Assembly: GCA_007922195.1 (NCBI GenBank)
Contig: ML681971.1
Location: 24,628,948-24,692,947, forward strand
From: Podocnemis expansa
Taxonomy: Eukaryota; Chordata; Testudines; Podocnemididae
Direction of reading: 5' to 3'
DNA length: 64,000 nt
Part shown: positions 37,983 through 49,010 of the stretch, piece after piece
How the letters are laid out: every line of letters starts with the position of its first letter
How positions within the stretch are numbered: position 1 is the first letter of the stretch
The notes under the pieces: model-generated
What the model saw: the letters and a program-made list of their open reading frames with translations, nothing else
What the model was told of the DNA's origin: nothing
Databases searched by the model: none
Program-made: the position numbers and the translations under genes

Positions 37983-39744
37983 GAGACTATGGGAATTAGT
38001 ATGCTTCTAAAATGTCATTGACCAGAAAGTATTGTCTTTTAAATTATGCTTCAGACTAGCAAAAAAAAGTGTGAGTATTGATTTCCAGTTTTATGTATAT
38101 TGGCAGACTATGAAATTGCAGGGCCTTAAGTGGCTCCACAAAGTGCTGTGCTTGCTTGGTAAAGTTTGGCTGCAGTTGAGATCTTTCAATATGGATTAAA
38201 GCCAGTTTTTAGAGCTGCAACTTCCAGAAATCCCATATTTTCATACTAAGCTGTGGCATGTGGCTGTCTTTCAATGTCCAGAAAGTTTCTACATTGTTTG
38301 TCTTATTTATCATATCCTGTAAGTAGTTAGAGATCAGTCTGTTATTCAGCAAAAAGAAATGAAACATTTGAAAGTTTCTATATATATGATGAAACTCTAC
38401 TCCCTATCTACTCTGATGGTTCAGGTTACATTTGGTTAGGTTTTTTTTCCTACAGAAATTAAGATTTTTTTGCTACCACTGAATTGATCCATAACAAAAT
38501 AAGGGATACGATGAAGATCCCCCAAATTTGAGCTCTGTGTTTTAACCACAAGACCATCATAGATTATATTCTTAGAAGAATTATAGAAATATATGTATGC
38601 AGACATATGCTCATTCATGGAATGATCAAAGGCAGCCAAAATCTGCTCAGCTCACACAGAAGTCTGGTCTGCTTACACTCAAAGAGCAGAACTTGGCGCA
38701 GTAGTTTGTCCCAAAGCATCATAAAAATGTAGTTCTTTATATTTGATTTGTAGATTCATTACAGCTAAAAATTGAAATGAAATGTTTGTCCTGAGAGTTA
38801 GCAATATCTAAGTAGATATACCAACCTAATGGGACTATGCTAATGTCAAACCTTCCGTGTTTTTTATATTGAAGCACAAAACTACCTAGCTGCTGATCTG
38901 TCTATGTACTTGTGATTTAACTATCAGCTAATTCAGACATCAGAGTGCAAAAGCTCATGGATGTCAGGTGACGCTTTCTTGAAGGACTTTGTATCCATGG
39001 TATTTTTATCTTAGTTGATATTACATTTCTTATCATCCTATATTAACTAATTCAAAATACGATGGGAGTGCAGCAGTTTGTGACATGTGGCATGTATCAG
39101 TGAAGTGGAAAGCATGCTGCACTCTGGGTTTTCATGCCACAGCTGAAAGACCAGGTTGTGCTATAATTTACACTTCAGTGACAGGCATGCCACATGGCAT
39201 AAAATGCAGCAGTGCGACACTCTAGCTGCTGCTGTCTCACTGGGGTATGGAGTATTGTTTGGCTATCTGTAATTTCAAGCATTGTAATCATTGGTTTGGT
39301 TCCGACCTGTTCATTTAAAGAAAATGGCTAGAAAGTCTATTCTGGATCACACAATCAGAATGAGCAATGTGATGGTCAGAAGACATGGTAACAGAAGTAC
39401 ACATGTTCATAGAAACACAGTCCACTTTGAGAAGGCCAAGATTTGGGAAATGCCTTTCTCTCCCAAACCAAAGTGTGAGTTGTACAATGATCTGCTTCCT
39501 TTGTAACATGGAGAGAGAACGGAATCCCAATGGCCCTATCCAGTGGTAAACTTCTTTTGTGGCTGTTGGTGCAAACTCTTCTGGATTATGCAGCCACTAG
39601 TGTTTGTTCTGTTTTCCAAAGTGTTATCCACCCTTCTCATGCCTCTCCTCTCCTTTTACAAATGTCTGTTGACTTGTGACATAATGCATTAGCTCCTCTC
39701 CATTGTTATGGTTGTCTGCCTTCCAAGAGCAGAGGTTACCATTA
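37983..39744. other. intronic sequence, mostly unrecognised
   Basis: AT-rich apart from a possible MIR-like head near 38455-38560. No gene recognised. Confidence 0.45.
38455..38560 (-). repeat. possible tRNA-derived MIR/CORE-SINE head
   Basis: The minus strand reads GATGGTCTTGTGGTTAAAAC then ACAGAGCTCAAATTTGGGG, resembling the A-box side of old tRNA-derived SINEs (TTGTGGTTAAAGCACAGG-like). The B box is not clear, so this is tentative. Confidence 0.35.
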
Positions 39745-40283
39745 AAAAAAAAAAACGCTCTAGCCCCTGTGGGTGGTATGTGTCTTCCTCAACCTCGGGT
39801 CCTCTACAAGAGGCCTGGGAGTTTGAGGGTTCTGCGCGGTATCTTAGCTGTTCCTAGCACTGCACTCTTCTGGACAGGGAGCTCTGATGTTGTTCCTGGG
39901 ATCTGTTGGAGCCAGTCTCCTAGCTTAGGAGTCACAGCCCCGAGTGCTCCTACCACCACTGGGACCACTTTGGCCTTTACTTTCCACATCCTCTCTAGTT
40001 CCTCTTTTCAGGCCCTGGTACTTCTCCAGCTTCTCATACTCTTTCTTCCTGATGTTGCTGTCATTTGGCACTGCTACACCTATCACCACCGCTGTCTTCT
40101 GGTCCTTGTCTATTACCACGATGTCTGGTTGATTGGCCAGTACCTGCCTGTCTGTCTGGATCTGGAAGTCCCACAGAATCTTAGCCCTGTTATTCTCCAC
40201 GACCTTCTGTGGAATCTCCCATCTGGTCTTGGGAGGGTCTAGCCTTGGGGTAGTTCTCTTGTCTCGCGTGGACAAGACAGGAG
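39745..40283 (-). pseudogene. non-LTR retrotransposon C-terminus with restriction-like endonuclease domain
   Basis: The minus strand encodes KILWDFQIQTDRQVLANQPD, then IVVIDKDQKTAVVIGVAVP (a PD...D/ExK-like arrangement), NIRKKEYEKLEKYQGLK, then in a shifted frame VVPVVVGALGAVTPKLGDWL and GTAKIPRRTLKLPGLL. This is the conserved C-terminal domain seen after the reverse transcriptase in LINEs that use a restriction-like endonuclease (R2/R4/Dong-like group). The reverse transcriptase is absent, a frameshift separates the two parts near 39990, and the putative catalytic Asp of the second motif (usually VIDVA) reads VIGVA here. A (TAGA/CAGA)n microsatellite abuts its 5'-truncated side. The exact clade is uncertain. 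Confidence 0.65.
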
Positions 40284-40286
40284 AAC

Positions 40287-40345
40287 CATATATCTATATC
40301 TATAGATCTATCTGTCTGTCTGTCTGTCTATCTATATATCATAAT
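40287..40345 (+). repeat. TATC/TGTC microsatellite
   Basis: Imperfect (TATC)n followed by (TGTC)n and (TATC)n, directly next to the LINE remnant at 39745-40283. Confidence 0.85.
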
Positions 40346-40364
40346 CACAATTACACTTCATAGT

Positions 40365-40384
40365 AAAAAAAAAAAAAAAAAAAA
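40365..40384 (+). repeat. poly-A run (20 A)
   Basis: Homopolymer following the microsatellite; no retroposon body recognised directly upstream on the plus strand. Confidence 0.9.
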
Positions 40385-40490
40385 CAACCCAGTGAGAGAG
40401 ACATTGAATGTACTCAAATGCTGTCCCGGAAGCTGGTGGAGACTGGCTCTTCTGTGGTTAAAATTGATAATTAAGCTTCTTTTTTTATCC

Positions 40491-40626
40491 ATCTTCAAAG
40501 TGTCTGATGAAGTGGGATTTTCTCCCATGAAAGCTCATGTGAAAAATAAATCTGTTTAGTCTTTAAGTGCCACAAGACTCCTTGCTTTTTTTCTTTTACT
40601 AGTCTAACACGGCTGCCCCTTTGGAA
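40491..40626 (+). mobile_element. Penelope-like element terminal fragment (plus)
   Basis: Contains GATGAAGTGGGATTTTCTCC, AAAGCTCATGTGAAAAATAA, TTTAAGTGCCACAAGACTCC and the tip AACACGGCTGCCCCTTTGGA. Same family and orientation as 21499-21606. Confidence 0.72.
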
Positions 40627-41229
40627 GTTTTCTACCTATGGTGATTGGTGGCAGGTGCTTTGAACTAATATGCGTTTGAAGTGATAGTGTCAAAAGAACA
40701 TCCCTCCTGTCCCTTCTTACACCTCCCCCACCCTGAATCAATATGCTTTAAAAAAAAAAAATTGGGGTGGGGGTGGGGCAGCTAGGCCTGGGATCCGTAT
40801 CTGTTTCCCTCCTCTTAATGTTCTTAGATTGTAAGCCCGTCAGTTCAGTGGTTCTCTCCTCTTTTTTCCTCCCTGTTTTATACAGCATCCAGCACATAGG
40901 AGCCCTTTGGTGCCCACTGGTGCTACCAGAGCATGAATGTTTAATAATAGTCAACTGACATGAAAATATAATTTTATCTGTGGTGAAAATTTATCTTCTT
41001 GGCATAATTGAACATGTACTAACACTGTAATAAGGAAGGATATCTGAAATTGGACAAGAAGTTGCAGATTAGCTCTGAACAGTGTAGATTTTACTGAGAT
41101 TCTGGTTCAGGAGGAAAGTAAAACTTAGGAAATAGGTAAGTAAAACTTGTTTGGTCTGATGGACAGTAGTTGGTAACATTATTACTTTTCATTTTTTTAG
41201 ACACTCCCAATGAACATTTCAGAATTTAG

Positions 41230-41330
41230 AGATCAATTAATTAAGCCTTGTAACCTCCCTTGCAAGGTAGCCAAGTTTAGTTATCCCCATTTTTCAGGTG
41301 AAAGAAATTTAGGCAGGGACCCTGATGTAT
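41230..41330 (+). repeat. MIR-like core fragment
   Basis: TAGTTATCCCCATTTTTCAG followed by a GTGAAAGAAATTTAGGCAGG stretch resembles the MIR core around the gggaaactgaggcacag segment. Diverged. Confidence 0.4.
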
Positions 41331-41680
41331 CAGGAGTTTGGCATCTGTGGAAGAGGACCATCTTTATCTTCAGTTTCAGAGGTGTATTGAAGGCTCTGGG
41401 GAAGTCCAGTCTACCACAAATGACACTTATTTCTCCTAGTCCTTTATGACTGGTCAAAACTAGTGAGTCATGCCTGGACCCACTCTTCTTATTCAACGGT
41501 TATCAAATACTCCGTTCTGAAGCTTGATGAGAAATCATGAATCTGTGTTCATTTTGAGAGCTTATTGAAGGCCAGACACTAGCCAGCTTTCTACAGTGTT
41601 CCCTGCGAGTATTCAGACTGCTTCTGGTTATGTCACAAACTTTGTTATGGCATTGGCACAGAGAATGCACTGGTGGAACC

Positions 41681-41990
41681 AATGGTCTTCTCTTGGCTAT
41701 GAACAGCAACTGTATCTCTTACTAGTATTAGCCAGCATCTTTTTTGACACAATGAATCATAAAGTTCTGCCATCCTATTTATAGAATCTGACTGGGAAAG
41801 ATGACGTTAAACTGGCTCAGCAGTTTCCTCTTTAACAGATCCCAGAACACAGTAAGGGAAGCTACTTGGTTTTCATGAGGAATTTAACCTTAGAAGTCCT
41901 TCAGAATTCAGTTCTGATACCCCTCTTTCAATACATACATGAGACTGATAAGGAATATCAGAAGATGCTATGGATTATGGTGCCATAAAT
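41681..41990 (+). pseudogene. L2-type LINE reverse transcriptase remnant
   Basis: Plus-strand pieces in shifting frames read NGLLLAMNSNCISY, LLVLASIFFDTMNHKVLPSY (motif A, normally LLDLSAAFDTVDH), NWLSSFLFNRSQNTV and EVLQNSVLIPLF, then a NIYMRPLG-like segment. The order and spacing match L2 reverse transcriptase motifs A to B. At least three frame changes and several stops show great age. Both ends fade without a boundary. Confidence 0.6.
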
Positions 41991-42239
41991 GTGCTGTTGA
42001 GCTCCAGCCTGAAATCTCTCTGTTGCAGAGGTTTTAAAAACTATTTATTTTTGTTTTAAACTTGTTTTGAGAAATCTTGTGCTACATTACTCTGTGTGAA
42101 ACATGGGGAACATTAACTGTAAGCATAGAATTGTTCAGCATACAGAGAAATCATACTGTAAATGTTTTAGAAGTGTTTAAAATGCTTTTTCTTTATAAAA
42201 ATGTTATCTTTGTAACACATTGCAAGTTGAGACTTCCAA

Positions 42240-42334
42240 GTGTCTGAAGTGGGATTTTCTCCCATGGAAGCTCATGCAATAAATATATTTGTGAGTTTTT
42301 AAGTGCTGGAGGACTCCTTGTTTGTTTTACTGAG
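42240..42334 (+). mobile_element. Penelope-like element terminal fragment (plus)
   Basis: GTGGGATTTTCTCCCATGGA, AGCTCATGCAATAAATATAT, then GGACTCCTTGTTTGTTTTAC. The outermost tip (GGCTGCCCCTTTGGAA) is missing. Confidence 0.7.
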
Positions 42335-45300
42335 ACATCCAAAGTTTGCTCTAAGCATTGTGGTATTTAGTAACCATTTCTTCCTATAGTGTTGGTTTTC
42401 ATCTTTGTAGATTGTAAGAAACTGAAGGTTGATAAACAATTCATTGTGTAATATATTGTTTTGCATTTCTGTGTATCCCCCTGTAAACAAGAATCTACCA
42501 TACTTACTAAAAAAGACAGAAAACAACATTTTAGAATTTCTTGTTACACAGCAACCATTTTTTTAAAAAATATGTGGCGTTTTTAAAATATGTACAGGCC
42601 AAGCCATTCTAGGGTTTACATACTGATTATACCTTAAGGTTCTTGTCAACACCTTTTAAAACTGAAGAGGCACATCTGGGATGATGAAGTTTGTGTTAGG
42701 TGAGTACTCATAATAACTATCTGGCCCACAATATTTTGCTTTGGGTATCTGAAGTGTATCTGTAATTCATAGATCACAACTACAGCATATTAGAAAGGGC
42801 TGGTAGCTCCCTTGTCTTAAAAATGTATATGTCTGAGTAACTTTATGCTTTCCTATCTGGAAATGTGCCAGTTTCAAACATTATACTTGAACAAATACAG
42901 TTATGGAGATTAGCTTGCTGCATGATTGATGCATCAAGCCTTCACTGTTTCCCCCCTCTGCACTGTTCCCATTTTTTTGTTTGTTTCATCTGAATTTAGG
43001 TTGAAAGTGTTTTGAAGCAGGGACAGTCTTATAGTGTCTTTTATAAAATACCTTGAACATTCATGCCATATGATAAATGCTATTTGTGGTTGCTGAATGG
43101 TATATGTATGTTGTAAGCATACTATGCTCTAGTATTAGAGTAAGTGAATGCACTTAATCTTTTGTAGGGGAGTGATGGCCTTGCCCCTTACAAGCAGCCT
43201 TTGATGACTGATTCATAGAATGATGATTGCAGCAACTTCACAGGAGTCTGTAGGGCCAATCCTCTTCACTGAAAGTATCTGCTAGTGAGTTATGGATAGT
43301 GATAAAACTGAGGGAGAAAACCATCCTTGAATTAGGAGTACAGAATAGTTGTAACTCGCAATATTGACTATGTGGAAAGAGCATGATAGGAGGAGGTTTG
43401 GCTATGTGTGTGTGTCATTTCCTAGAACTGAGGAGGAGAATAAATACATGCAATCAGTTTTTTAAAAAAATGACTTTATGTAAATACTAATGTTAATTAG
43501 GAGAAGTGTGTATACTATAAATATTTGTGCTTTTGTATGAATTATCCAGCTCCACATTCACTAAATTACAAACACAGTTTCACTTTATTCCATCTTTACT
43601 ATGCATATGAAGAGTTCTGAGACAAAAAAATTCAGTAATTCCTGGCATCAGAAAGGGTTTTTACTACTAATAGTACACAGATTCTTCCAAAGATGCACTT
43701 CTGTAAACTTCTCGCTAGAAGTATGTATATTCTTTTGTTTGTTCCCTTGAATAAATTTGGCTTGTTTCCTTAAATACATTTTGTAAAAGACTAATAGACA
43801 GCATAAATAGGTCTCTGTAACCTGTAAAATGAATTTGTGAACCAGAAAAGAGTAAAAAAGGGGAAAGCAAATTTAACACACACACTGTATGTATGTTTTG
43901 ATTTTATTTTAAAGTATAAACACACATGGTTCAAAATATTTTTATTGTAACTTCTCTAATGTAAATGTTAGGGGAAATGTGACAACTTGATTTTCTTTAA
44001 TGATCTGTAAATTGCATTTATCTAGTTGGAGTTTGTCTTTAAATACAATTTAATTTATGTAATTACTGCTGTTAATGATAAAACACATAATAATTATATA
44101 ACATGGCAACTTAACACAGTTGTCTTCCATAATTTATAGCAACACAGTTAATAATTTGCATGTGTATAATAAATATTTGTCATGCCATAACTTGCAGTAT
44201 CTGTATATGACATTGCATGACAAATATTTAATATAGACATGGAAATTTATTATTATTGCTAGTTAGCTGCCTTGTTCATAAATTATGGAAGAGGTATGTG
44301 TGTGTATAATTAATGTGTGATTATTTTCATCTGAGAAAAGGGAGAATGAAGTACCAAAAGGTCTAAAATGGTTCAGGAATATATGAGGAGTTACCATTTG
44401 ATATAGTAATGCAGTCTCACAGTAATTATTAGTGATGCTGCCTTACAAAGAAATGACTTGTATGTGAAAGTATAGGAAACAAGTTGGTTGCTTTGCACCT
44501 CAGTGGATACTTAACATGTAAAAATGACTAATGCTGGTATTTAATTATTGGTGTCAATCCATGTATAAAGTTTAAAATCTTAGCATTGCCTAGACCTGTC
44601 TAATGAATTGTTGAAGGACGGGGACAGCTATGTTACCTCTTTCCCCCACTCTGCACATCTCTTTTTTCCCTAGTGGTTGTAACTGTCAGCATGAACTGAT
44701 GTATGTAAGCATACCTCTTGGGCTACTTCATTCCTTGGTGCTGAAGGAATAGTTTATTTGAATACTGTGCACACAGTTGCCCATGTAGTATGAATCAGAA
44801 TGTGTGCAGTTTAGGTTTTGGCAAAGCCATGCCACTTCCTTTTTTTCCTCCAAACATTTGCTGGCATGGATGCAGAAACACTGAAGTGGCTCCTTGCCAT
44901 GTTTTATTTTTTCTTAGCTGGAGCTTGGGTTCACTGCTTACCTGTTATAGAGCTGTTTCTGGCTGAATACTGGTTGTTATAGTTTTCCACAATATGCTGT
45001 GATATGAAGACACAATTTAACACCTCTTTCCTTTGTGGACAGTTGGAGGTAGAGTAGATGGAATTTTCCATTTTACGTGTTAGACTTGTAATTAATTAAT
45101 AAAGATAAATTCAAAGTGTGGTACTTGATCTTTTGGAGTCTAATTCAAATAATGTAATGCCAAATCAAATATATCCCTTTGTTATATTTAAAGAATTGGA
45201 CTTAGTAACCCAGGCCTGTTTAATGCAGCTTTTTCTAATTTAAAAATAACTGCTTCCATACTTCTTGCAATTTGTGGTAGTTTAAAATGTCTCTGCTGTT

Positions 45301-46354
45301 TTGTGTTTCACTGATATGTGCACATTCTTGGAAAATGTCACTTTCTCAAATACCTTGTTTTGGTTTTTTTTCATACTGTTGAATGAATCTGTTGAATATC
45401 ATGAATGAAAGTAGTAAAATCTGTTATGTATAAGGGAAAAACCTGAAATCAGTAACTGAGATAAGTAAAACCAATTACTTGCAGTTTTGAGGGGTGATAC
45501 TTAAGCTATCTTGTACCTAAGTTTTTAAACATATACTTAGTTTATAGCATACAACAGGAATTTAAGAAAATCTCTCTATATAAATGTGTGAAGATCTTAG
45601 ACTGTAAAGCAGACTTGAAGTTTATATAATTTTACTTTTAACATCCTTTAAAAATACTTTCTAGTATATGTCTTTTTGTTTAAACAAACAAATCACTAGC
45701 AATCAAGATATGATACACAGGAGTTCTGTGAGTTGAATTTAATATCACTGGCAGTATCAGACAATTAAAATATCACTAAAAGCATGTAAAGGGGTTGAGT
45801 GCTAGTATTCTAAAGACTGTAGGCAGAAATTTTGTCCCTTTAATACAAGGTCAGCTTACTGAAGAAATTCAACTTGTCCAGGAAAAGCTGAAGCAGTGAC
45901 AGATGTATTCTAATGGTTAGGTGTTTTTTACAAAATCAAGAGCGCACTGCTGAAAATTAAATTGTGCTTCAAAATAGAATAATCAAATAAGGCCACCTGA
46001 CATCATTTTGAAACAGTGCAATGGCAAACAAGCTTTTTTCTTTTTTGATAACAAGTCTTTCATAGACAGCTGCCAAATCGAAAGAATGGCCTCCAGATTT
46101 TTTTATAATGTTTGTATTTCAGTGAATTATTGATAGCTATGTTTATAACTCAGAGGAATAGCAAAATATCTGATGCTTTCAACTGAAAATAGCGGAGTTG
46201 CTGTAGCTATGCAAACTTGGTTCTCATTAGTTTTAATCCTCTAGGAGTAGAATTTACTAATTCGTATGCAATAAAATGTCCACACACCATAACTTGCTCT
46301 AATTTTTTTAACAGTATTTCTCAGAGTAGCTCCAATGTGTGACATTTTTAAATG
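42335..46354. other. 4-kb AT-rich intronic stretch without recognised repeats
   Basis: The longest stretch of the large intron in which I find almost no mobile-element remains. It contains a 21-bp inverted repeat at 44165-44235, an octamer motif at 44154-44161 and several TAATTA-type sites. Whether it is conserved non-coding sequence cannot be judged from one genome. Confidence 0.45.
44165..44235. repeat. 21-bp inverted repeat with 29-base spacer
   Basis: Bases 44165-44185 and 44215-44235 are reverse complements with one mismatch; the core AAATATTTGTCATGC pairs with GCATGACAAATATTT perfectly. The AT-rich surroundings show no transposon ends or target duplication. Confidence 0.85.
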
Positions 46355-47256
46355 GACATCACTGCATTCTCAGTAAGTTTGTGGATGACACCAAGCTGGG
46401 GGGACCAGTAGACACGTTGGAGGGCAAGGACAGGATTCAGGGAGACCTAGATAAATTGGAACAGTGGGCCAATAGAAATCTTATGAGGTTCAATAAGGAA
46501 AAGTGTAAAATCCTGCATGTGGGACGAAAAAAACCCATGCACTGTTACAGGCTGGGAAGCATTCAGCTAAGTAGCAGCAGTGTAGAAAAGGACCTGGGGG
46601 TCATGGTGGATGGGAAGCTGGATATGAGTCATTAGTGTGCTCTTGCTCCCAAAAAGGCCAATGTCATACTGGGCTGCATCAAAAGAAGTATTACCAGCAT
46701 ATCAAGGGATGTGATCATTCCCCTCTATTCTGCACTGGTGAGGCCACATCTAGAATACTGTGTTCAGTTTTGGGCTCCCCACTACAAAAAGGACAGGGAC
46801 ATGCTGGAGAGAGTTCAGAGGAGGGCAACCAAAATGATTAAAGGGTTGGAGCACAAGCCCTATGAGGATAGACTGAAAGCATTAGGCTTATTTAGTCTGC
46901 AGAAGAGACGATTGAGGGGGGATTTCATAGCAACCTTCAACTACTTGAAGGGATACTCTAAGGAAGATGGAGCTCGACTGTTCTCGGTAATAACAGAGGA
47001 CAGAACGAGGAGCAATGGTCTCAAGTTGCAGTTAGGCAGGTCGAGGCTGGATATTAGAAAAAACTTTTTTACTAGGAGAGTGGTGAAGCCTTGGAATGAG
47101 CTGCCAAGGGAGGTGGTAGAGTCTCCATCTTTGGAGGTGTTTAAGGCCCGGCTGGACAAAACCATGACTGGGATGGTTTAGTGGGAGTGGTCCTGCCTCT
47201 GGCAGGGGGTTGGACTAGATGACCTATGAGGTCCCTTCCAACCCTATGATTCTATG
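46355..47256 (+). mobile_element. CR1 LINE 3' fragment (plus)
   Basis: Runs from the region just before the FADD box of ORF2 to the CR1 terminus CCAACCCTATGATTCTATG at 47256. About 0.9 kb, strongly 5'-truncated, and closely similar to 34166-35080 on the opposite strand. Confidence 0.93.
46378..47181 (+). pseudogene. CR1 ORF2 C-terminal part with one in-frame stop
   Basis: One continuous frame from KFVDDTKLGG to DKTMTGMV, broken only by a TAG at 46633-46635, where the copy at 34 kb has [11 protein letters not shown] (a CAG-to-TAG type change). The catalytic box reads FVDD instead of FADD. Motif A and everything upstream are absent. Apart from that stop the frame is intact, which suggests a fairly young insertion. 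Confidence 0.88.
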
Positions 47257-47564
47257 GTATACTCTCCTAAGTAAGATAGGCAGGATTTGATCCATAAAGG
47301 ATAGAGTTATCATGAAGTATGGTATTGTAAGTGGGAACCCGTTAACATGCGGGTCTCAGGGGACAAGCTGCTGTGACCGCACGTTAAACAGGTCGTGCGT
47401 AAAGGGGACCTATGTTCCCTCCAGGCTGCACATACACAGCAACAAGTGCTGACTGGCGCAGAGATCATTGTCGGCAGTGCGGAGCTGGCAGCAGGGACCC
47501 TAGCCAAGTGTGACACGTCTTTCCACAATGCTCATGAAATGAAAAAGGCTGCGCTCATAAGGCT
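47257..47564. other. short intronic spacer with GC-rich patch
   Basis: About 300 bases between a CR1 copy and a Penelope-like copy, GC-rich around 47330-47520. A weak resemblance to Tigger/pogo-type repeats near 47328-47410 was not strong enough to call. Confidence 0.4.
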
Positions 47565-48342
47565 CACTCCACAATTTATTTTTTGCATGAGCTTTCATGG
47601 GAGAAAATCCAACTTTGTCAGATGCTTTGAAGATGGGAGAACTTACAGAATGGAATGAAAATAAATGCAAGGGAGTGTAAAACTTGGGATCGGGTCATAC
47701 TGTGACAGCAAATCAGAGCAGTTGTTAAGGTTCAAACCCTGGGAAGTATAAAGTCAAAATTACTTGTCGTAATGCGAAAAGAAGCCATAGTCTTGATTTA
47801 ATCCTGCTTTCACACAATCTAATTTTGAGTATTAATTCCACTTCAGCAGTTTCTCTCTGAAGTCTTGATGTCTCACTGAGTTCCCTGAGTATGGTTGTTA
47901 ACAAATCATTTAGAGTGATTAGAAAGATGGAAGTGCTCAGCAACTGGTTTTTCTGTTTTTGTGCTTTCCAGTGTCAGTTTGTGTTCATTTATTTTGTGCA
48001 GGGATTGTCCTGTTAGTCCAATATATAAGGTATTGAGGCATTTCTGGCCCATGATGGCACAGATCACATTAGCAGATGAGCAGATAAATGAGCATTTGAT
48101 GGAGTAGCTGGCTTGATTAGGACCTATGATGGTATCTTTTGTGCAGGTATGTGGGCAAAGTTGGCAACATGGTTTGTTGCAGGGGTGTGTGTCTGTTTTA
48201 ACGTTTCTGTTGTTACATCTGTAGTTGCTGGTGAGTATCTGTTTAAGCTTTTGGTGGCTGTCTGTAGGCAAGGAGACATCTGTCTCCGAAGGCTTGAGAG
48301 AGTGAACTTGGCTAGAGATAGGGAAAGACTTCCATGTGAGGG
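47565..48342 (-). mobile_element. Penelope-like element, 5' side cut by a CR1 insertion or junction (minus)
   Basis: The 3' end (47565-47700) has the family signature GCATGAGCTTTCATGGGAGA and GGGATCGGGTCATACTGTGA. Upstream on the minus strand lies the GIY-YIG coding remnant. The element stops at 48342, where the 3' terminus of a CR1 copy begins. The reverse transcriptase is not present in the window. Confidence 0.78.
47906..48342 (-). pseudogene. Penelope-like GIY-YIG domain with upstream Cys cluster
   Basis: The minus-strand frame is open from the CR1 junction to 47906. It carries a cysteine cluster (CNKPCCQLCPHTCTKDTI), as found between reverse transcriptase and endonuclease in Penelope-like elements, then VICAIMGQKCLNTLYIGLTG (the GIY-YIG core with the first Tyr changed to Cys), SLHKINEHKL and KPVAEHFHLSNHSK. 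It is better preserved than the copy at 10.6 kb. The first roughly 20 codons of the longer reading frame (up to 48403) come from the adjacent CR1 and are not part of this gene. Non-functional because the reverse transcriptase is missing. Confidence 0.78.
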
Positions 48343-48584
48343 AATCATAGAATCGTAGGGTTGGAAGGGACCCCATGAGGTCATCTAGTCCAACCCCTGC
48401 CAAAAAAGCAGGACCACTCCCACTAGATTATCCCAGCCATGGTTTTGTCCAGCTGGGCCTTGAACACCTCCAAAGATGGAGGTTCCACCACCTCCCTAGG
48501 TAGCTTATTCCAATGCTTCACCAATCGCCAGTAAGAAAGATTTTCATAATATCCAGCCTGGACCTCCCCAGCTGTAACTTGAAA
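48343..48584 (-). mobile_element. CR1 LINE 3' fragment (minus)
   Basis: Starts with the reversed CR1 terminus CATAGAATCGTAGGGTTGGA and ends inside the last part of ORF2 (GTAACTTGAAA). About 240 bp. It abuts a Penelope-like copy on one side and, head to head, a different CR1 subfamily on the other. Confidence 0.9.
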
Positions 48585-49010
48585 AGGGAGAGTCTAATTA
48601 GACTGTGACTTTTCAGCTTGAAAAAGAGATGACTAAGGTGGATATGATAGAGGTCCATAAAATCATGACTTGTGGAGAAAGCAAATAATTGCCATTATAC
48701 TGCTTCTCATAATATAAAAATTAGGGGTCACCTAATGAAATTAATAAGCAGCAAGTTTAGAATGAATAAAAGGAAATATTTCTTCACACAGCACATAGTC
48801 AGCCTTTGGACCTCCTTGCCAGAGGATGTTGCAAAGGCCAAGACTATAATGGAGTTCAAAAAAGATGTAGGTAAGATCATGGAGGATAGTCCATGAATGG
48901 CTATTAGTCAAGATAGGCAAGTATGGCTGTTTGCTAGAGGCCAGGAAGACAGAATACTGGGCTGTATGGATAATTGGTCTTAACCAGTATGGCTGTTTTT
49001 GTTCCCTATG
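48585..49010 (+). mobile_element. CR1 LINE 3' fragment, second subfamily (plus)
   Basis: Contains GATATGATAGAGGTCCATAA, the ORF2 end HLMKLISSKFRMNKRKYFFT and SLPEDVAKAKTIMEFKKDV, then a 3' region with AATACTGGGCTGTATGGATA and ACCAGTATGGCTGTTTTTG. I recall this as the 3' end of another CR1 subfamily common in turtles and crocodilians. It differs clearly from the other CR1 copies here. Confidence 0.75.

Noticed and set aside
40287..40345. tandem repeat considered as a CRISPR-like or regulatory array
   Set aside because: It is a plain tetranucleotide microsatellite without spacers.
47328..47410. possible Tigger/pogo-type DNA transposon piece (CCCGTTAACATGCGGG and nearby)
   Set aside because: Only a vague resemblance; no terminal repeats, TA duplication or transposase residue could be shown.
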